This document shows, one piece after another, positions 24,256-32,556 of a DNA stretch of 64,000 bases; position 1 is the stretch's first letter, and every line of letters starts with the position of its first letter. This stretch comes from Mycobacterium paraterrae (GTDB lineage Bacteria > Actinomycetota > Actinomycetes > Mycobacteriales > Mycobacteriaceae): contig NZ_CP092488.2 of the NCBI RefSeq assembly GCF_022430545.2, positions 1,116,001-1,180,000 of the forward strand. The letters are read 5' to 3'. Position numbers and translations under genes: made by a program. The notes below the pieces were generated by a model. The model did no database searches. It was not told the origin of the DNA and saw only the letters and a list, made by a program, of their open reading frames with translations.

Positions 24256-25088
24256 GCGCACGCGAAACATTCTCTGGCGGCGTCGCCGTGATCACCGGTG
24301 CTGGCGCCGGGATCGGCGCGGGCCTGGCGCGGTATGCCAGCAGTCTGGGCATGACCGTCGTCTTGGCGGACATCGACGCTATTGCGATCGCCGCGTTGCG
24401 CGATGAACTTTGTGCCGCGGGTGGCACGGCGGTAGACAGCGTGTGCGATGTGCGCGACCCGGAAGCCCTGGGAGAACTCGCCGATCGCGTCTACCGTGAC
24501 GTCGGGCGGGTTCGGCTGCTGGTGAACAACGCCGGCGTCGAGCAGTTCGGCTACCTGTGGGACACGCCGATCGACAACTGGCGGCGCGTCGTCGAGATCA
24601 ATATCAGCGGAGTCTTTTTCGGCGTCCGGGCATTTCTGCCGAAGATGATGGCCACTGACGAACAGGCCTGGGTGTGGAACCTGTCGTCAGTCGGGGGCGT
24701 GGTGGCAATTCCGCTGCAGGCGCCCTACATCATGAGCAAACACGCCGTGCTCGCGTTGACCGAATGCTTGCATCTCGATGTTCAATCGGCCGGCCACGAC
24801 CACCACATCCACGTGCAGGCCGTGTTGCCCGGCGCGGTGTTGTCGAACATCTTCGAGTCGGCGGGCGGCGTCGACTCGAACGCCGGCGACGTCGCTGCCG
24901 CCGAAGCGCAGCGCTTAGCGATGCTCGACATCAAGGCGGCGGCCATGGATCCGCTGGCGGCCGCCGAGACGGTGTTCGAGCAGGCCGTCGAGGGCCGTTT
25001 CTATTTGCTCACCCAGCAGTCCGTCGCGTCGGCGATGGCGGATCGCGCGAATGTGCTTGCCGCACAGCGTTCTCCGGCACTGAAATGA
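24252..25088 (+). CDS. Short-chain dehydrogenase/reductase
   Basis: A 278-aa SDR starting at GTG 24252 in a GTGA overlap with the SnoaL-like gene. It has TGAGAGIGAG (cofactor loop), NNAGVEQFGY and the catalytic YIMSK with serine in NLSSVGG. An acidic residue after the second strand (LADIDA) suggests NAD(H) preference. The stop overlaps the esterase start (ATGA). It is one of six SDRs in the island; substrates of individual copies cannot be separated by sequence alone. Confidence 0.86.
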   Translation: MSARETFSGGVAVITGAGAGIGAGLARYASSLGMTVVLADIDAIAIAALRDELCAAGGTAVDSVCDVRDPEALGELADRVYRDVGRVRLLVNNAGVEQFGYLWDTPIDNWRRVVEINISGVFFGVRAFLPKMMATDEQAWVWNLSSVGGVVAIPLQAPYIMSKHAVLALTECLHLDVQSAGHDHHIHVQAVLPGAVLSNIFESAGGVDSNAGDVAAAEAQRLAMLDIKAAAMDPLAAAETVFEQAVEGRFYLLTQQSVASAMADRANVLAAQRSPALK

Positions 25089-26065
25089 TGCCACAACTTG
25101 ATCCCGACGCCGCCGCGCGGGTGGCGGCGTTCGGACCGGTGCCGCCGATGCGCGAACGCGGGCTGGCTGCAGTGCGCGCAGCGGTCGAATCCGCGCCGCT
25201 GCACGACGAGATGCCCGCGATGGCCAGCATCGAGGACGGGGCCATACCCCGGCCCGGCGGATCGATTCCTATCCGAATCTACCGGCCCACAGGCGATTCC
25301 GGTCAGCCTGCGCTGGTCTACTTTCATGGCGGCGGACTCGTCATGGGTTCCAATCATTCTTTCGAGCCGCTGGCCCGCGAGCTCGCGTCGTCGTCTTGTG
25401 CTGTCGTCGTGGCCGTCGACTATCGGTTGGCACCTGAGGCGCCACCGCCCGCGCAATTTGACGACGCGTACGCCGCCACCGAGTGGGTAGCGCAACACGC
25501 AGACAACCTCGGCGTGGACGCCGCCCGGGTTGCGGTGGTCGGCGACAGCGCGGGCGGTTCGCTGGCAGCCGCGGTCGCGCTGGCCGCACGTGACCGCCAA
25601 GGCCCGGCAATCTTTGCACAGGTGCTGTTGTATCCGGGCTTGGATCGCGACATGACCGCACCTTCGGTCGTCGCGCTTCCTCGTGCCCCGCTGCTGGTCC
25701 GCGACGACATCGACTTCATGCATGCCCTCGCCGACGGCGATGCCGGCCCGCCCCGAGATCCGTACCTCGTTCCTGCCTACGCCTCCGACCTGTCCGGTTT
25801 ACCGCCGGCGATCGTGGTCACGGCGGCGTGCGATCCGATCCAGGACTGGGGTGAGCGCTACGCGGCCAGGCTGCGCGACGCCGGCGTGCAGACCACCACA
25901 ACCCGGTATCCCGGTATGTACCACGGCTTTCTCATGCGCTGTGACGCAACCCAGCGCGGACAGTTGGCCATCGCGGAGATCGGTGCGCTGCTGCAGGCGA
26001 AGTTTGCGAACCCCGTCCGATTCGATGTCCCGATCACCGGACATGACAGCGCCGCGACGCGGTGA
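25085..26065 (+). CDS. HSL-family alpha/beta-hydrolase (esterase/lipase), second copy
   Basis: A 326-aa esterase with HGGGL, GDSAGGSLAA, CDPIQDW and the base His in MYHGFL, the same architecture as the esterase at 18822. Its ATG overlaps the SDR stop, continuing an unbroken coupled chain SnoaL-SDR-esterase. Cytoplasmic, no signal peptide. The C-terminus has a 20-residue extension (PVRFDVPITGHDS) beyond the usual end. A role in hydrolysing BVMO-derived or natural steroid esters is consistent with context but unproven. Confidence 0.88.
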   Translation: MMPQLDPDAAARVAAFGPVPPMRERGLAAVRAAVESAPLHDEMPAMASIEDGAIPRPGGSIPIRIYRPTGDSGQPALVYFHGGGLVMGSNHSFEPLARELASSSCAVVVAVDYRLAPEAPPPAQFDDAYAATEWVAQHADNLGVDAARVAVVGDSAGGSLAAAVALAARDRQGPAIFAQVLLYPGLDRDMTAPSVVALPRAPLLVRDDIDFMHALADGDAGPPRDPYLVPAYASDLSGLPPAIVVTAACDPIQDWGERYAARLRDAGVQTTTTRYPGMYHGFLMRCDATQRGQLAIAEIGALLQAKFANPVRFDVPITGHDSAATR

Positions 26066-26081
26066 CATCACCCACAATCAC

Positions 26082-26098
26082 GCCAATCCAGTATTGGC
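26082..26098. promoter_or_regulatory. GCCAAT-N5-ATTGGC dyad before the 358-aa gene
   Basis: A perfect 6-bp-arm dyad in the 48-nt gap between the esterase stop and the ATG at 26114. It may be an internal operator or a small hairpin; GGAGAG at 26103-26108 serves as ribosome-binding site after it. Confidence 0.3.
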
Positions 26099-26113
26099 AG
26101 AAGGAGAGAGCTG

Positions 26114-27190
26114 ATGCTCACTGACGAGCGACGGATGAAGCTTTCTGATGTATTACGGCCGGCGGCACCGCCCCGCGAAATCGACAACGTCTACACCGAT
26201 GACCAACGCGAGCGCCTGCTCGATGTTGTGCGCACCGAGGGTCCGTGGAAGTTGATCATCGCGCAACACTTCGCGTCGGCCGACGAACTGATGGCAACGA
26301 TGAGCGGTGCCTTCCCCGAAGGCTTCGAGCCGTCACTGGACCTGTTTCTGACGCCGACCTTTCGCGGCTACCTGGCCAATTACGGCGCGGTGCTCCATCC
26401 GCAACTGCACGACTGTTTCTACAACCCACAGTTTCTCGACATGGCGAAAAACTATTGGAATGCCGAGTACGCCAAGCCTCAGCTGATGCTGTTCAATATC
26501 AACGGCCCATGTGCGAATCGCGATCCGGGACACCTGGATTCGCCAAGCTTCCGCGGGGTGCGATACGAGAATGCGCCGACTTGGCTCACCAGCGTGATGG
26601 GTAAATCCGGCCTGTTTCAGGAGTACCTGATCAAGATGGCCCAGGTGATCACCTGGTTCTCGCTGGACCACGGCAGCGGATTCACCTTTTGGCCCGACGG
26701 TCCGCTGCGAGCACCTAGCCGTGTGCTGCCGCCGATCAACAACCGGGGCGTGGTGGTGCAAAACGAGATGATGGTGCACCGCGGCGAAGCGAACGGCCCA
26801 CTCGAGCAACAGATTCCACCAGATTTGGCGTTTGACACCGTGTTCACCGGCGATCCCGACGACCGCGACTATTGGCTGCTGAAGAACGGCGACAAGTCGA
26901 TCGCGCGACACCACACCGACGAGTTGCGGTTCTTGGTGCACTGGTCGGCAGAGGTGTTCTCCGACTACGACGAGCTGAAGAAGAATATGGAAGGCTCCCA
27001 TGACCTGACCATCGAGCAGGCGATCGACACCATGGTCAAAGACGTCAATGCTCAAGGCATCAAGCTGGCCATGCCGGAAGACCCGCTGCATGACCCGGAA
27101 TTCATCCGCACCCTCAACGCGGCCTACGACTTGGGTGGTCCGTCGATCTATCCGCAGGATGCGCCGATCAGCGCCTTCCAACTGGCGTGA
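26114..27190 (+). CDS. Unrecognised 358-aa protein, possible non-heme iron oxygenase fold
   Basis: I do not recognise this family with confidence. It is soluble and rich in aromatics, without signal peptide. Between residues 120 and 230 it shows strands PQLMLFNINGP, the motif GHLDSP (His140-x-Asp142), QVITWFSLDHGSGFTFWPDG and, 80 residues after His140, NEMMVHRGEANGP (His222). HxD...H at this distance is the iron facial triad of phytanoyl-CoA-hydroxylase-type 2-oxoglutarate oxygenases, but the usual downstream Arg is not obvious. It is in the operon SnoaL-SDR-esterase-this-SDR, and its stop overlaps the GTG of the last SDR, so it very likely handles the same substrate class. Confidence 0.65.
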   Translation: MLTDERRMKLSDVLRPAAPPREIDNVYTDDQRERLLDVVRTEGPWKLIIAQHFASADELMATMSGAFPEGFEPSLDLFLTPTFRGYLANYGAVLHPQLHDCFYNPQFLDMAKNYWNAEYAKPQLMLFNINGPCANRDPGHLDSPSFRGVRYENAPTWLTSVMGKSGLFQEYLIKMAQVITWFSLDHGSGFTFWPDGPLRAPSRVLPPINNRGVVVQNEMMVHRGEANGPLEQQIPPDLAFDTVFTGDPDDRDYWLLKNGDKSIARHHTDELRFLVHWSAEVFSDYDELKKNMEGSHDLTIEQAIDTMVKDVNAQGIKLAMPEDPLHDPEFIRTLNAAYDLGGPSIYPQDAPISAFQLA

Positions 27191-28002
27191 CCTCGATGAG
27201 CAGCCTCCAGCGTTATACCGGTCGTCGCGTCCTGATCACCGGCGCGGGCTCCGGTATCGGGCAGGCGAGCGTTCTGCGGATCCTCGAAGAAGGCGGCCAC
27301 GTCGTCGCCGCAGACATCAGCCAGGCGGGGCTGAAAGACACCGTCGCCGAGGCTGAGCCTCACATCGATCGACTCAGCACTCTGATCATGGATGTCGCCG
27401 ACGAAGACTCCGTGAAAACCGCTGTTGCTCAAGCAGTTATGACGCTTGGCGGCCTGGACACTTTGGTCAACGCGGCAGGAATCCTACGATCGGCTCATTT
27501 CGAGGAAACCACGGCGGATGACTTCGAACGCATACTTCGAGTCAATCTCGTCGGTACCTTCCTGGTCACGCGCGAAGCGATCCGCGAATTGCGCAAAGGC
27601 AACCGACCTGCGGTGGTGAACTTTACTTCGACGTCAGCCCAGTTTGCCCACCCATACATGTGTGGCTACGCCGCTTCCAAAGGCGGAATCCTGTCGATGA
27701 CCCACGCGCTGGCGCTGGAGTTCGCCAAGGAGGGCATTCGGTTCAACTGTGTGCAGCCTGGATCGATATCATCCGGAATGACCGATGGGACAGGCCAATC
27801 CAAACAAAGTGTCGGCGCCGGCCTGCCCGCTGACGCCGACTATTCGTTATTCGCCAAGGTACAGCCCATGCTCCCGTTGGACGGCGGCGCACAGTTCGCC
27901 CCACCGGATTCCGTCGCTTCTGCTGTGGCGATGCTCGGCTCAGGTGACGCCTATTTCATTACGGGCACTGAGCTTCGCATCGACGGCGGCACACACATGT
28001 AA
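27187..28002 (+). CDS. Short-chain dehydrogenase/reductase, paralogue of the 11446-12237 gene
   Basis: A 271-aa SDR with TGAGSGIG, NAAGILR and YAASK with TSTSAQFAHPYM; it ends GTELRIDGGTHM. Close similarity in sequence and order of motifs to the SDR coupled to the HsaD-like hydrolase indicates a duplication within the island. GTG 27187 overlaps the previous stop (GTGA); ATG 27196 is an alternative three codons later. Last gene of the forward operon; it ends 7 nt before the convergent small gene. Confidence 0.86.
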   Translation: MTSMSSLQRYTGRRVLITGAGSGIGQASVLRILEEGGHVVAADISQAGLKDTVAEAEPHIDRLSTLIMDVADEDSVKTAVAQAVMTLGGLDTLVNAAGILRSAHFEETTADDFERILRVNLVGTFLVTREAIRELRKGNRPAVVNFTSTSAQFAHPYMCGYAASKGGILSMTHALALEFAKEGIRFNCVQPGSISSGMTDGTGQSKQSVGAGLPADADYSLFAKVQPMLPLDGGAQFAPPDSVASAVAMLGSGDAYFITGTELRIDGGTHM

Positions 28003-28009
28003 ACCGCAG

Positions 28010-28288
28010 TCAACGAGCCAATTCGTCGATAATCGGCAGAGTGCCGCTTTCGACGGCTGTGTCGATCGAGTCGCGTAGGTCAGAACACGCCAGGAACACC
28101 CCCTGCAACTGAGGGGCAAGTGCTGCAGTCTGGTGCCGCTGCAAACACGTCGCCGTCGCTTCAGCGTTCCATTGAATACTGGTTTGTTGCCAACTGCTCT
28201 TGCGGACCAGCACCCGGACACCGCAGCGCTGGCAACTCACCGGCAGCAGCGGCGCCTCTTGCAAACGGTTGTCGCTGCAACTGGTCAT
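28010..28288 (-). CDS. Small cysteine-containing protein coupled to the KshA-like oxygenase
   Basis: A 92-aa protein whose ATG overlaps the stop of the KshA-like gene (ATGA), strong evidence that it is real. It has Cys4, a CxxC pair at 19/22 (SCQRCG), Cys48 and Cys68 plus His52, a pattern compatible with a metal site, and an acidic C-terminus (IIDELAR). It is not a recognisable ferredoxin or reductase. It might be an assembly or electron-transfer helper for the oxygenase; I know of no family assignment. Confidence 0.65.
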   Translation of the reverse strand: MTSCSDNRLQEAPLLPVSCQRCGVRVLVRKSSWQQTSIQWNAEATATCLQRHQTAALAPQLQGVFLACSDLRDSIDTAVESGTLPIIDELAR

Positions 28289-29430
28289 GCTGGCGAGGTT
28301 TGCCCGATCCCGGCGGCAATGTTCTCCTCGACCTGTTGCTGCCAGGCCTCCCGGGGTTTGGTGACGTCGATCTCGTACTCGAACCTGTCCACCATGTCAG
28401 CCGCTACGTCCGCGACGTCGACGTAGAACTGCTGATACCAACGCCGTAGCTGATACACCGGGCCGTCCTCTTCGCACAACAGCGGATTATCGATGCGCGC
28501 CTTCGTTTTCCAGATCTCGACATCCTGCTCGAAACCGACCTTCACCCAATCACCCAGCGCGATAGCGGTCTGCACCGCCGCTTCCTCCGACAAGTGCTCA
28601 GACTTCTTGACGATGATTCCGTATTGCAGCACAAACGAATTCGCGTCAATCGGGTAGTGGCAATTCAGCAGTACAGTCCGTTGATCCTCATGCTCGAAGT
28701 GATAGGTCAGATCATCAATCATGAACGATGGACCGAAGTATGATGCAGCCGAGGTAGTGCCTAGCATTTTCGGCTGACCGTCAGGGTTCGGTATGTCACC
28801 GCGCGGACCGCTATTCATGTATTGAGTTGCAACCTGACCTTCAAAGATATTTTTGAAATATGTCGGCATTGAACCGTGGATGTAGAAGAAATGCGCCATG
28901 TCGACGACGTTGTCGATGATTTCGCGGCAGTTCGACTTGACAACCGTGGTGTACCAATGCCAGTCAGTCCATTCCAGGCTGCCTGCGCCTTCGATCCGCG
29001 GAATGGTCGCCTCCGGCGGCGGCGGATTGCCTTCCGGATCGTTCCACACGAACAACATTCCGTCTTGCTCCAGCGTGGTCCATTTCGCGGTGCGGGCCAG
29101 TTTGGGCACCCGCTTGCTATAGGGCACACGCTTGCACCGGCCGTCACCGCCCCAGCGCCAATCGTGAAACGGGCAGGCGATTTCGTTGCCCTTGACGTGG
29201 CCGCGGGTGAGGTCTCCACCCATGTGCCGGCAGTACCCGTCGAGCGCGTTGATGTTGCCGTCGCCGCCCCGGAAGACCACCAGCTTCTGACCGAACGCAT
29301 GAACTGCGTGCGGCTCGCCGTCTCCGAACTCGTCGATAAGGCCCAAGCAGTGCCAACCACGTGCATACCGGGACGGCGCCGCAGCTGCTTCGATCCGACG
29401 GACCTCGTCGGCATTCAGCTCCAACGTCAT
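28285..29430 (-). CDS. kshA: Rieske oxygenase, 3-ketosteroid 9alpha-hydroxylase oxygenase component-like (KshA)
   Basis: A 381-aa Rieske non-heme iron oxygenase aligning over its full length with Mtb KshA. The [2Fe-2S] motif is CRHMGG...CPFHDW (Cys67, His69, Cys86, His89). The mononuclear iron site is DNVVDMAHFFYIHG (two His) with the Asp in FEQDVEIWK. Shared KshA segments include RYARGWHCLG, GYCRHMGGDL and QLRRWYEQFY-like QLRRWYQQFYVDVADV. KshA with reductase KshB hydroxylates C9 of ketosteroids, triggering ring-B opening once the delta1 bond exists. No kshB is in the window. ATG 29430 begins the conserved region. It is divergent from the KstD-like gene, which supplies the delta1 bond. Substrate range may differ from canonical KshA. 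Confidence 0.9.
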   Translation of the reverse strand: MTLELNADEVRRIEAAAAPSRYARGWHCLGLIDEFGDGEPHAVHAFGQKLVVFRGGDGNINALDGYCRHMGGDLTRGHVKGNEIACPFHDWRWGGDGRCKRVPYSKRVPKLARTAKWTTLEQDGMLFVWNDPEGNPPPPEATIPRIEGAGSLEWTDWHWYTTVVKSNCREIIDNVVDMAHFFYIHGSMPTYFKNIFEGQVATQYMNSGPRGDIPNPDGQPKMLGTTSAASYFGPSFMIDDLTYHFEHEDQRTVLLNCHYPIDANSFVLQYGIIVKKSEHLSEEAAVQTAIALGDWVKVGFEQDVEIWKTKARIDNPLLCEEDGPVYQLRRWYQQFYVDVADVAADMVDRFEYEIDVTKPREAWQQQVEENIAAGIGQTSPA

Positions 29431-29436
29431 GCTGTT

Positions 29437-29467
29437 GTTGTACAACCGCGTGTCCGCTCGTGACACG
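29437..29467. promoter_or_regulatory. Palindromes in the kshA-kstD divergent promoter
   Basis: GTTGTACAAC (29437-29446) is a perfect 10-nt palindrome 7 nt upstream of the kshA-like ATG, immediately followed by CGTGTC-N7-GACACG (29449-29467). The 100-nt intergenic space must hold both promoters. These are candidate sites for the nearby PadR regulator; no KstR motif is present. Confidence 0.45.
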
Positions 29468-29530
29468 GACCGTCCCGCTGGCAGGGAGAAAGCACTCGCA
29501 AAAGCGGAACGGCGGCCTAACGTCGTGGCT

Positions 29531-31234
29531 GTGACGACTGCTTTATCAGCCACGATTCCAGCCGGTATGCCGTTGCGGGACACGGTGGTCGACCTCCTCG
29601 TCGTGGGCTCGGGCACAGGAATGGCAGCGGCGCTTGCCGCCCACGAGCGCGGATTGACGGTAATGATCGCGGAGAAGTCGTCCTACGTCGGTGGCTCGAC
29701 CGCGCGATCCGGCGGCGCGCTGTGGCTTCCGGCCAGCCCGATGCTCGCCGACAAGAATGCCGGCGACAGCCTGCGGCGCGCCGAAACCTACCTGCAGTCC
29801 GTGGTTGCCGGCACCGCACCAGACGAACGATCCTCCGCCTATCTGCGGAATGTGAACTCCATGATCGGCATGCTGCAGCGCACCACGCCGATTCGTCTCA
29901 GTTGGGCCAAGGACTATTCCGACTACCACCCGGAGGAGCCGGGCGGAACCGCCAGCGGGCGCACCTGTGAATGTCGTCCGCTGAATTCCGCAATCCTGCG
30001 GGAGTACCGGACCCGCCTGCGACCGGGTGTCATGGAGGCCAACGTCCCGATGCCCACCACCACCGCCGACTATCGGTGGATGAACCTGATGGCACGAGTT
30101 CCTCGCAAAGGCGTGCCCACCGTTGCCAAGCGCCTGGCCCAAGGAGTCGGTGGCCTGCTGATCGGACGACGTTACGTCGCGGGCGGGCAGGCTCTGGCCG
30201 CAGGACTGTTCGCCGGTGTTGTCCGCGCGGGAATCCCCATCTGGACCAGCACCGAGCTGCAGCGGCTGACCGTCGACGACGGGCGAGTCACGGGCGCAGT
30301 CGTCGTCCATGACGGACGCGAGATCGCGGTCACCGCGAGGCGCGGCGTGGTGTTGGCGGCCGGCGGGTTCGACCACAGCATGGCGATGCGGTGGAAGTTT
30401 CAGTCCGAATCCCTTGGCGAGCACCTGAGCCTAGGGGCCGACAGCAACACCGGTGACGCAATCCATGCCGGTCAAGATGTCGGTGCCGCAACCGATCTGA
30501 TGGACCAGGCATGGTGGTTTCCAGCCGTGGCACCGTTGCCCGGAGGTACACCGTCGGTGATGCTGGCTGAACGATCACTTCCTGGTTCGCTGATCATCGA
30601 CCAAGACGGCACCCGATTCATCAACGAGGCCACCGATTACATGTCGTTCGGGCAGTGCCTGCTGGCGCGGGAGCGCTCGGGCAATCCGGTGGAGTCGATG
30701 TGGATCGTCTTCGATCAGCAGTACCGCAACAGCTACGTCTTCGGTGGCGCGCTGTTCCCGCGCATGCCGATTCCACAGTCGTGGTATGAAGCCGGGATCG
30801 CCCATCGCTCGGATGATCTGGCTGAACTTGCCGAGATGATGGGTATTCCCGCAAAGACGTTCAGCTCGACCATGACGCGGTTCAACGAGATGTCGCGAAC
30901 CGGAAATGACCCCGACTTCCACCGCGGCGACAGCGCCTATGACCGCTACTACGGGGATCCGACCATCGGCCCCAACCCCAACCTCCGTGCCCTCGAACGG
31001 GGGCCGTTTTATGCGGTGAAAATGACACTGAGCGACCTCGGGACCTGCGGCGGTCTGCGCGCCGATGACCGCGCTCGCGTTCTGCGCGAAGACGGCAGTG
31101 CGATCGAAGGCCTGTACGCGATCGGCAACACCGCGGCCAACGCGTTCGGAGCGACGTACCCCGGCGCCGGCGCGACGATCGCGCAGGGACTGGTGTACGG
31201 CTACATCGCCGCGCTCGACGCCGCGTCGAGCTGA
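29531..31234 (+). CDS. kstD: 3-ketosteroid delta1-dehydrogenase-like flavoprotein (KstD)
   Basis: A 567-aa FAD enzyme of the KstD family, which introduces the C1-C2 double bond in ring A of 3-ketosteroids. The FAD motif VVGSGTGMAAALAA begins at residue 24, followed by GGSTARSGG. Active-site tyrosines known in KstD appear in conserved surroundings: Tyr132 (SDYHPEE), FINEATDYMSFG in the middle and NAFGATYPGAGATIAQG near the C-terminus. The start is probably GTG 29531; ATG 29567 is also possible. It is divergent from the KshA-like gene and 7 nt before a thioesterase gene. Together KstD and KshA would open ring B. Confidence 0.9.
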   Translation: MTTALSATIPAGMPLRDTVVDLLVVGSGTGMAAALAAHERGLTVMIAEKSSYVGGSTARSGGALWLPASPMLADKNAGDSLRRAETYLQSVVAGTAPDERSSAYLRNVNSMIGMLQRTTPIRLSWAKDYSDYHPEEPGGTASGRTCECRPLNSAILREYRTRLRPGVMEANVPMPTTTADYRWMNLMARVPRKGVPTVAKRLAQGVGGLLIGRRYVAGGQALAAGLFAGVVRAGIPIWTSTELQRLTVDDGRVTGAVVVHDGREIAVTARRGVVLAAGGFDHSMAMRWKFQSESLGEHLSLGADSNTGDAIHAGQDVGAATDLMDQAWWFPAVAPLPGGTPSVMLAERSLPGSLIIDQDGTRFINEATDYMSFGQCLLARERSGNPVESMWIVFDQQYRNSYVFGGALFPRMPIPQSWYEAGIAHRSDDLAELAEMMGIPAKTFSSTMTRFNEMSRTGNDPDFHRGDSAYDRYYGDPTIGPNPNLRALERGPFYAVKMTLSDLGTCGGLRADDRARVLREDGSAIEGLYAIGNTAANAFGATYPGAGATIAQGLVYGYIAALDAASS

Positions 31235-31241
31235 TTACGAC

Positions 31242-31844
31242 ATGACGGTCGAAAGGGAACTGGCGCAACTCACGTCGCTGTATGGGCCGCTGACCGATTC
31301 GCTGCGCCGACTCATCGACCTGAGCATCCGAACCGAAGCAGACCCCGCGACGGTCACCGCGGCGAAGGCCAAGATCGACAGTGCCGCCGACGATCTCAGC
31401 ACCTCGGTGTCACCGGGATCATTCGGCGTCCGGCAGTCCGGCGACCACCAGCCGAAGACATGGGGCAACGTCCTGATCGGATTGCGCAACCCCATCGCCC
31501 CTCCCCTGGTTGTTCAGCACGGCAACGACGGCCAGGCATGGGCCGAGCTCACCCTTGGCGCGGCTTACGAAGGCCCCGCAGGACATGTGCACGGCGGGGT
31601 ATGCGCCCTGATCCTCGACCACGTCCTCGCTGCGACCGCCCACCAACCCGGCAGGCCCGCCGTCACCGGCACCCTCTGCGTCCGCTACCTGCGAGGCACT
31701 CCGCTTGGCTCGCTGCACGCAGAGGCGCGCATCGAACGAGTAGAGGGCACAAAGACATTCGCCGTCGGACATATTGCCGACGCAAAGGGCATCACCGTAC
31801 AAGCTGAAGGCGTGTTCATCTACCCCCGGGACGGGGCACCGTGA
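31242..31844 (+). CDS. PaaI/4HBT-type hotdog thioesterase
   Basis: A 200-aa protein with a 70-residue helical N-terminal segment followed by a hotdog-fold thioesterase domain. The signature is GPAGHVHGGVCALILDHVLA (central helix) with strands RYLRGTPLGSLHAEARIERVEG. Such enzymes hydrolyse acyl-CoAs released during catabolism. It starts 7 nt after the kstD-like stop, hence is in the same transcript. The exact acyl-CoA is unknown. It is convergent with the PadR gene across 46 nt. Confidence 0.85.
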   Translation: MTVERELAQLTSLYGPLTDSLRRLIDLSIRTEADPATVTAAKAKIDSAADDLSTSVSPGSFGVRQSGDHQPKTWGNVLIGLRNPIAPPLVVQHGNDGQAWAELTLGAAYEGPAGHVHGGVCALILDHVLAATAHQPGRPAVTGTLCVRYLRGTPLGSLHAEARIERVEGTKTFAVGHIADAKGITVQAEGVFIYPRDGAP

Positions 31845-31851
31845 CCTCGGA

Positions 31852-31869
31852 CCGGCCGCTGGTGGCCGG
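31852..31869. terminator. Hairpin between convergent thioesterase and PadR genes
   Basis: CCGGCC (31852-31857) pairs with GGCCGG (31864-31869) around GCTGGT, 8 nt after the thioesterase stop. It is GC-only and has no U tract; a plausible bidirectional terminator in a mycobacterium. Confidence 0.45.
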
Positions 31870-31890
31870 GAATCAACGACGCCGTCGGCG

Positions 31891-32556
31891 TCAGTTCGTA
31901 TCCTCCGCGTCCGCCCGCCGTTCGACCTCGTACCAGTAGTCGGTAGACGGCCACGCAACCTTTTGACCGTCCACCTTGCCGGCTTGTTCAAAATCAGCCT
32001 GCGCCTCGTCGAGATCTTTGATCATTTTCAGCGCAAGCTCCCGTTCTGACGCGTAATAACGTTCTGCCCACTGAAGTGCGACCCGGCCGTAGGCCCAGCT
32101 GGGTTCGAGCGCTGCCCATCGTGCATCTCTTGCCGCTTGCTGATGGACCTTGTCCACCTCGCTGACGTAATCCTGCAGAATCTGTCGGAGCCGAGTGGGG
32201 TTGGTCAGATGTCCCAACGTCACCCGCAGCACCGCCGGATGTTTGATGGAAGGCAACTCGACAGGTTCCTCATCGGCCCAACGCCGCACCGCATCAAAAC
32301 CGGCCTCGGTGATCCTGTAGACCCTGCGGCTGCGCGTCTCTCCGCTGTTCTCGACGCGTGATTCGACCAGTCCCAGCTTCTCGAGCTTCTTCAGCTCGGT
32401 GTAGATCTGGCTGTACGCCGGACTGCCGTAAAAGAACCGCATGCTCCAGCTGATCCACTTGCGGATGTCGTAGCCCGTCAGTTCCTGCTCGTATGAAAGG
32501 ACGCCCAACAACGCCCAACTGGTGGCGGCGAGATTGGGTTTGTCCTGCTCATTCAT
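31891..32556 (-). CDS. PadR-family transcriptional regulator
   Basis: A 221-aa PadR regulator with an N-terminal winged helix (about 10-90: WALLGVLSYEQELTGYDIRKWI, SQIYTELKKLEKLGLVESR) and a C-terminal helical Vir/PadR_C dimerisation domain (about 100-190). PadR proteins are usually repressors released by aromatic or steroid-like ligands. The M. smegmatis C-19+ steroid cluster is reported to be repressed by a PadR-like protein adjacent to kstD and kshA, so this is the best candidate for the cluster regulator. It is not co-transcribed with the convergent thioesterase gene. Confidence 0.9.
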   Translation of the reverse strand: MNEQDKPNLAATSWALLGVLSYEQELTGYDIRKWISWSMRFFYGSPAYSQIYTELKKLEKLGLVESRVENSGETRSRRVYRITEAGFDAVRRWADEEPVELPSIKHPAVLRVTLGHLTNPTRLRQILQDYVSEVDKVHQQAARDARWAALEPSWAYGRVALQWAERYYASERELALKMIKDLDEAQADFEQAGKVDGQKVAWPSTDYWYEVERRADAEDTN

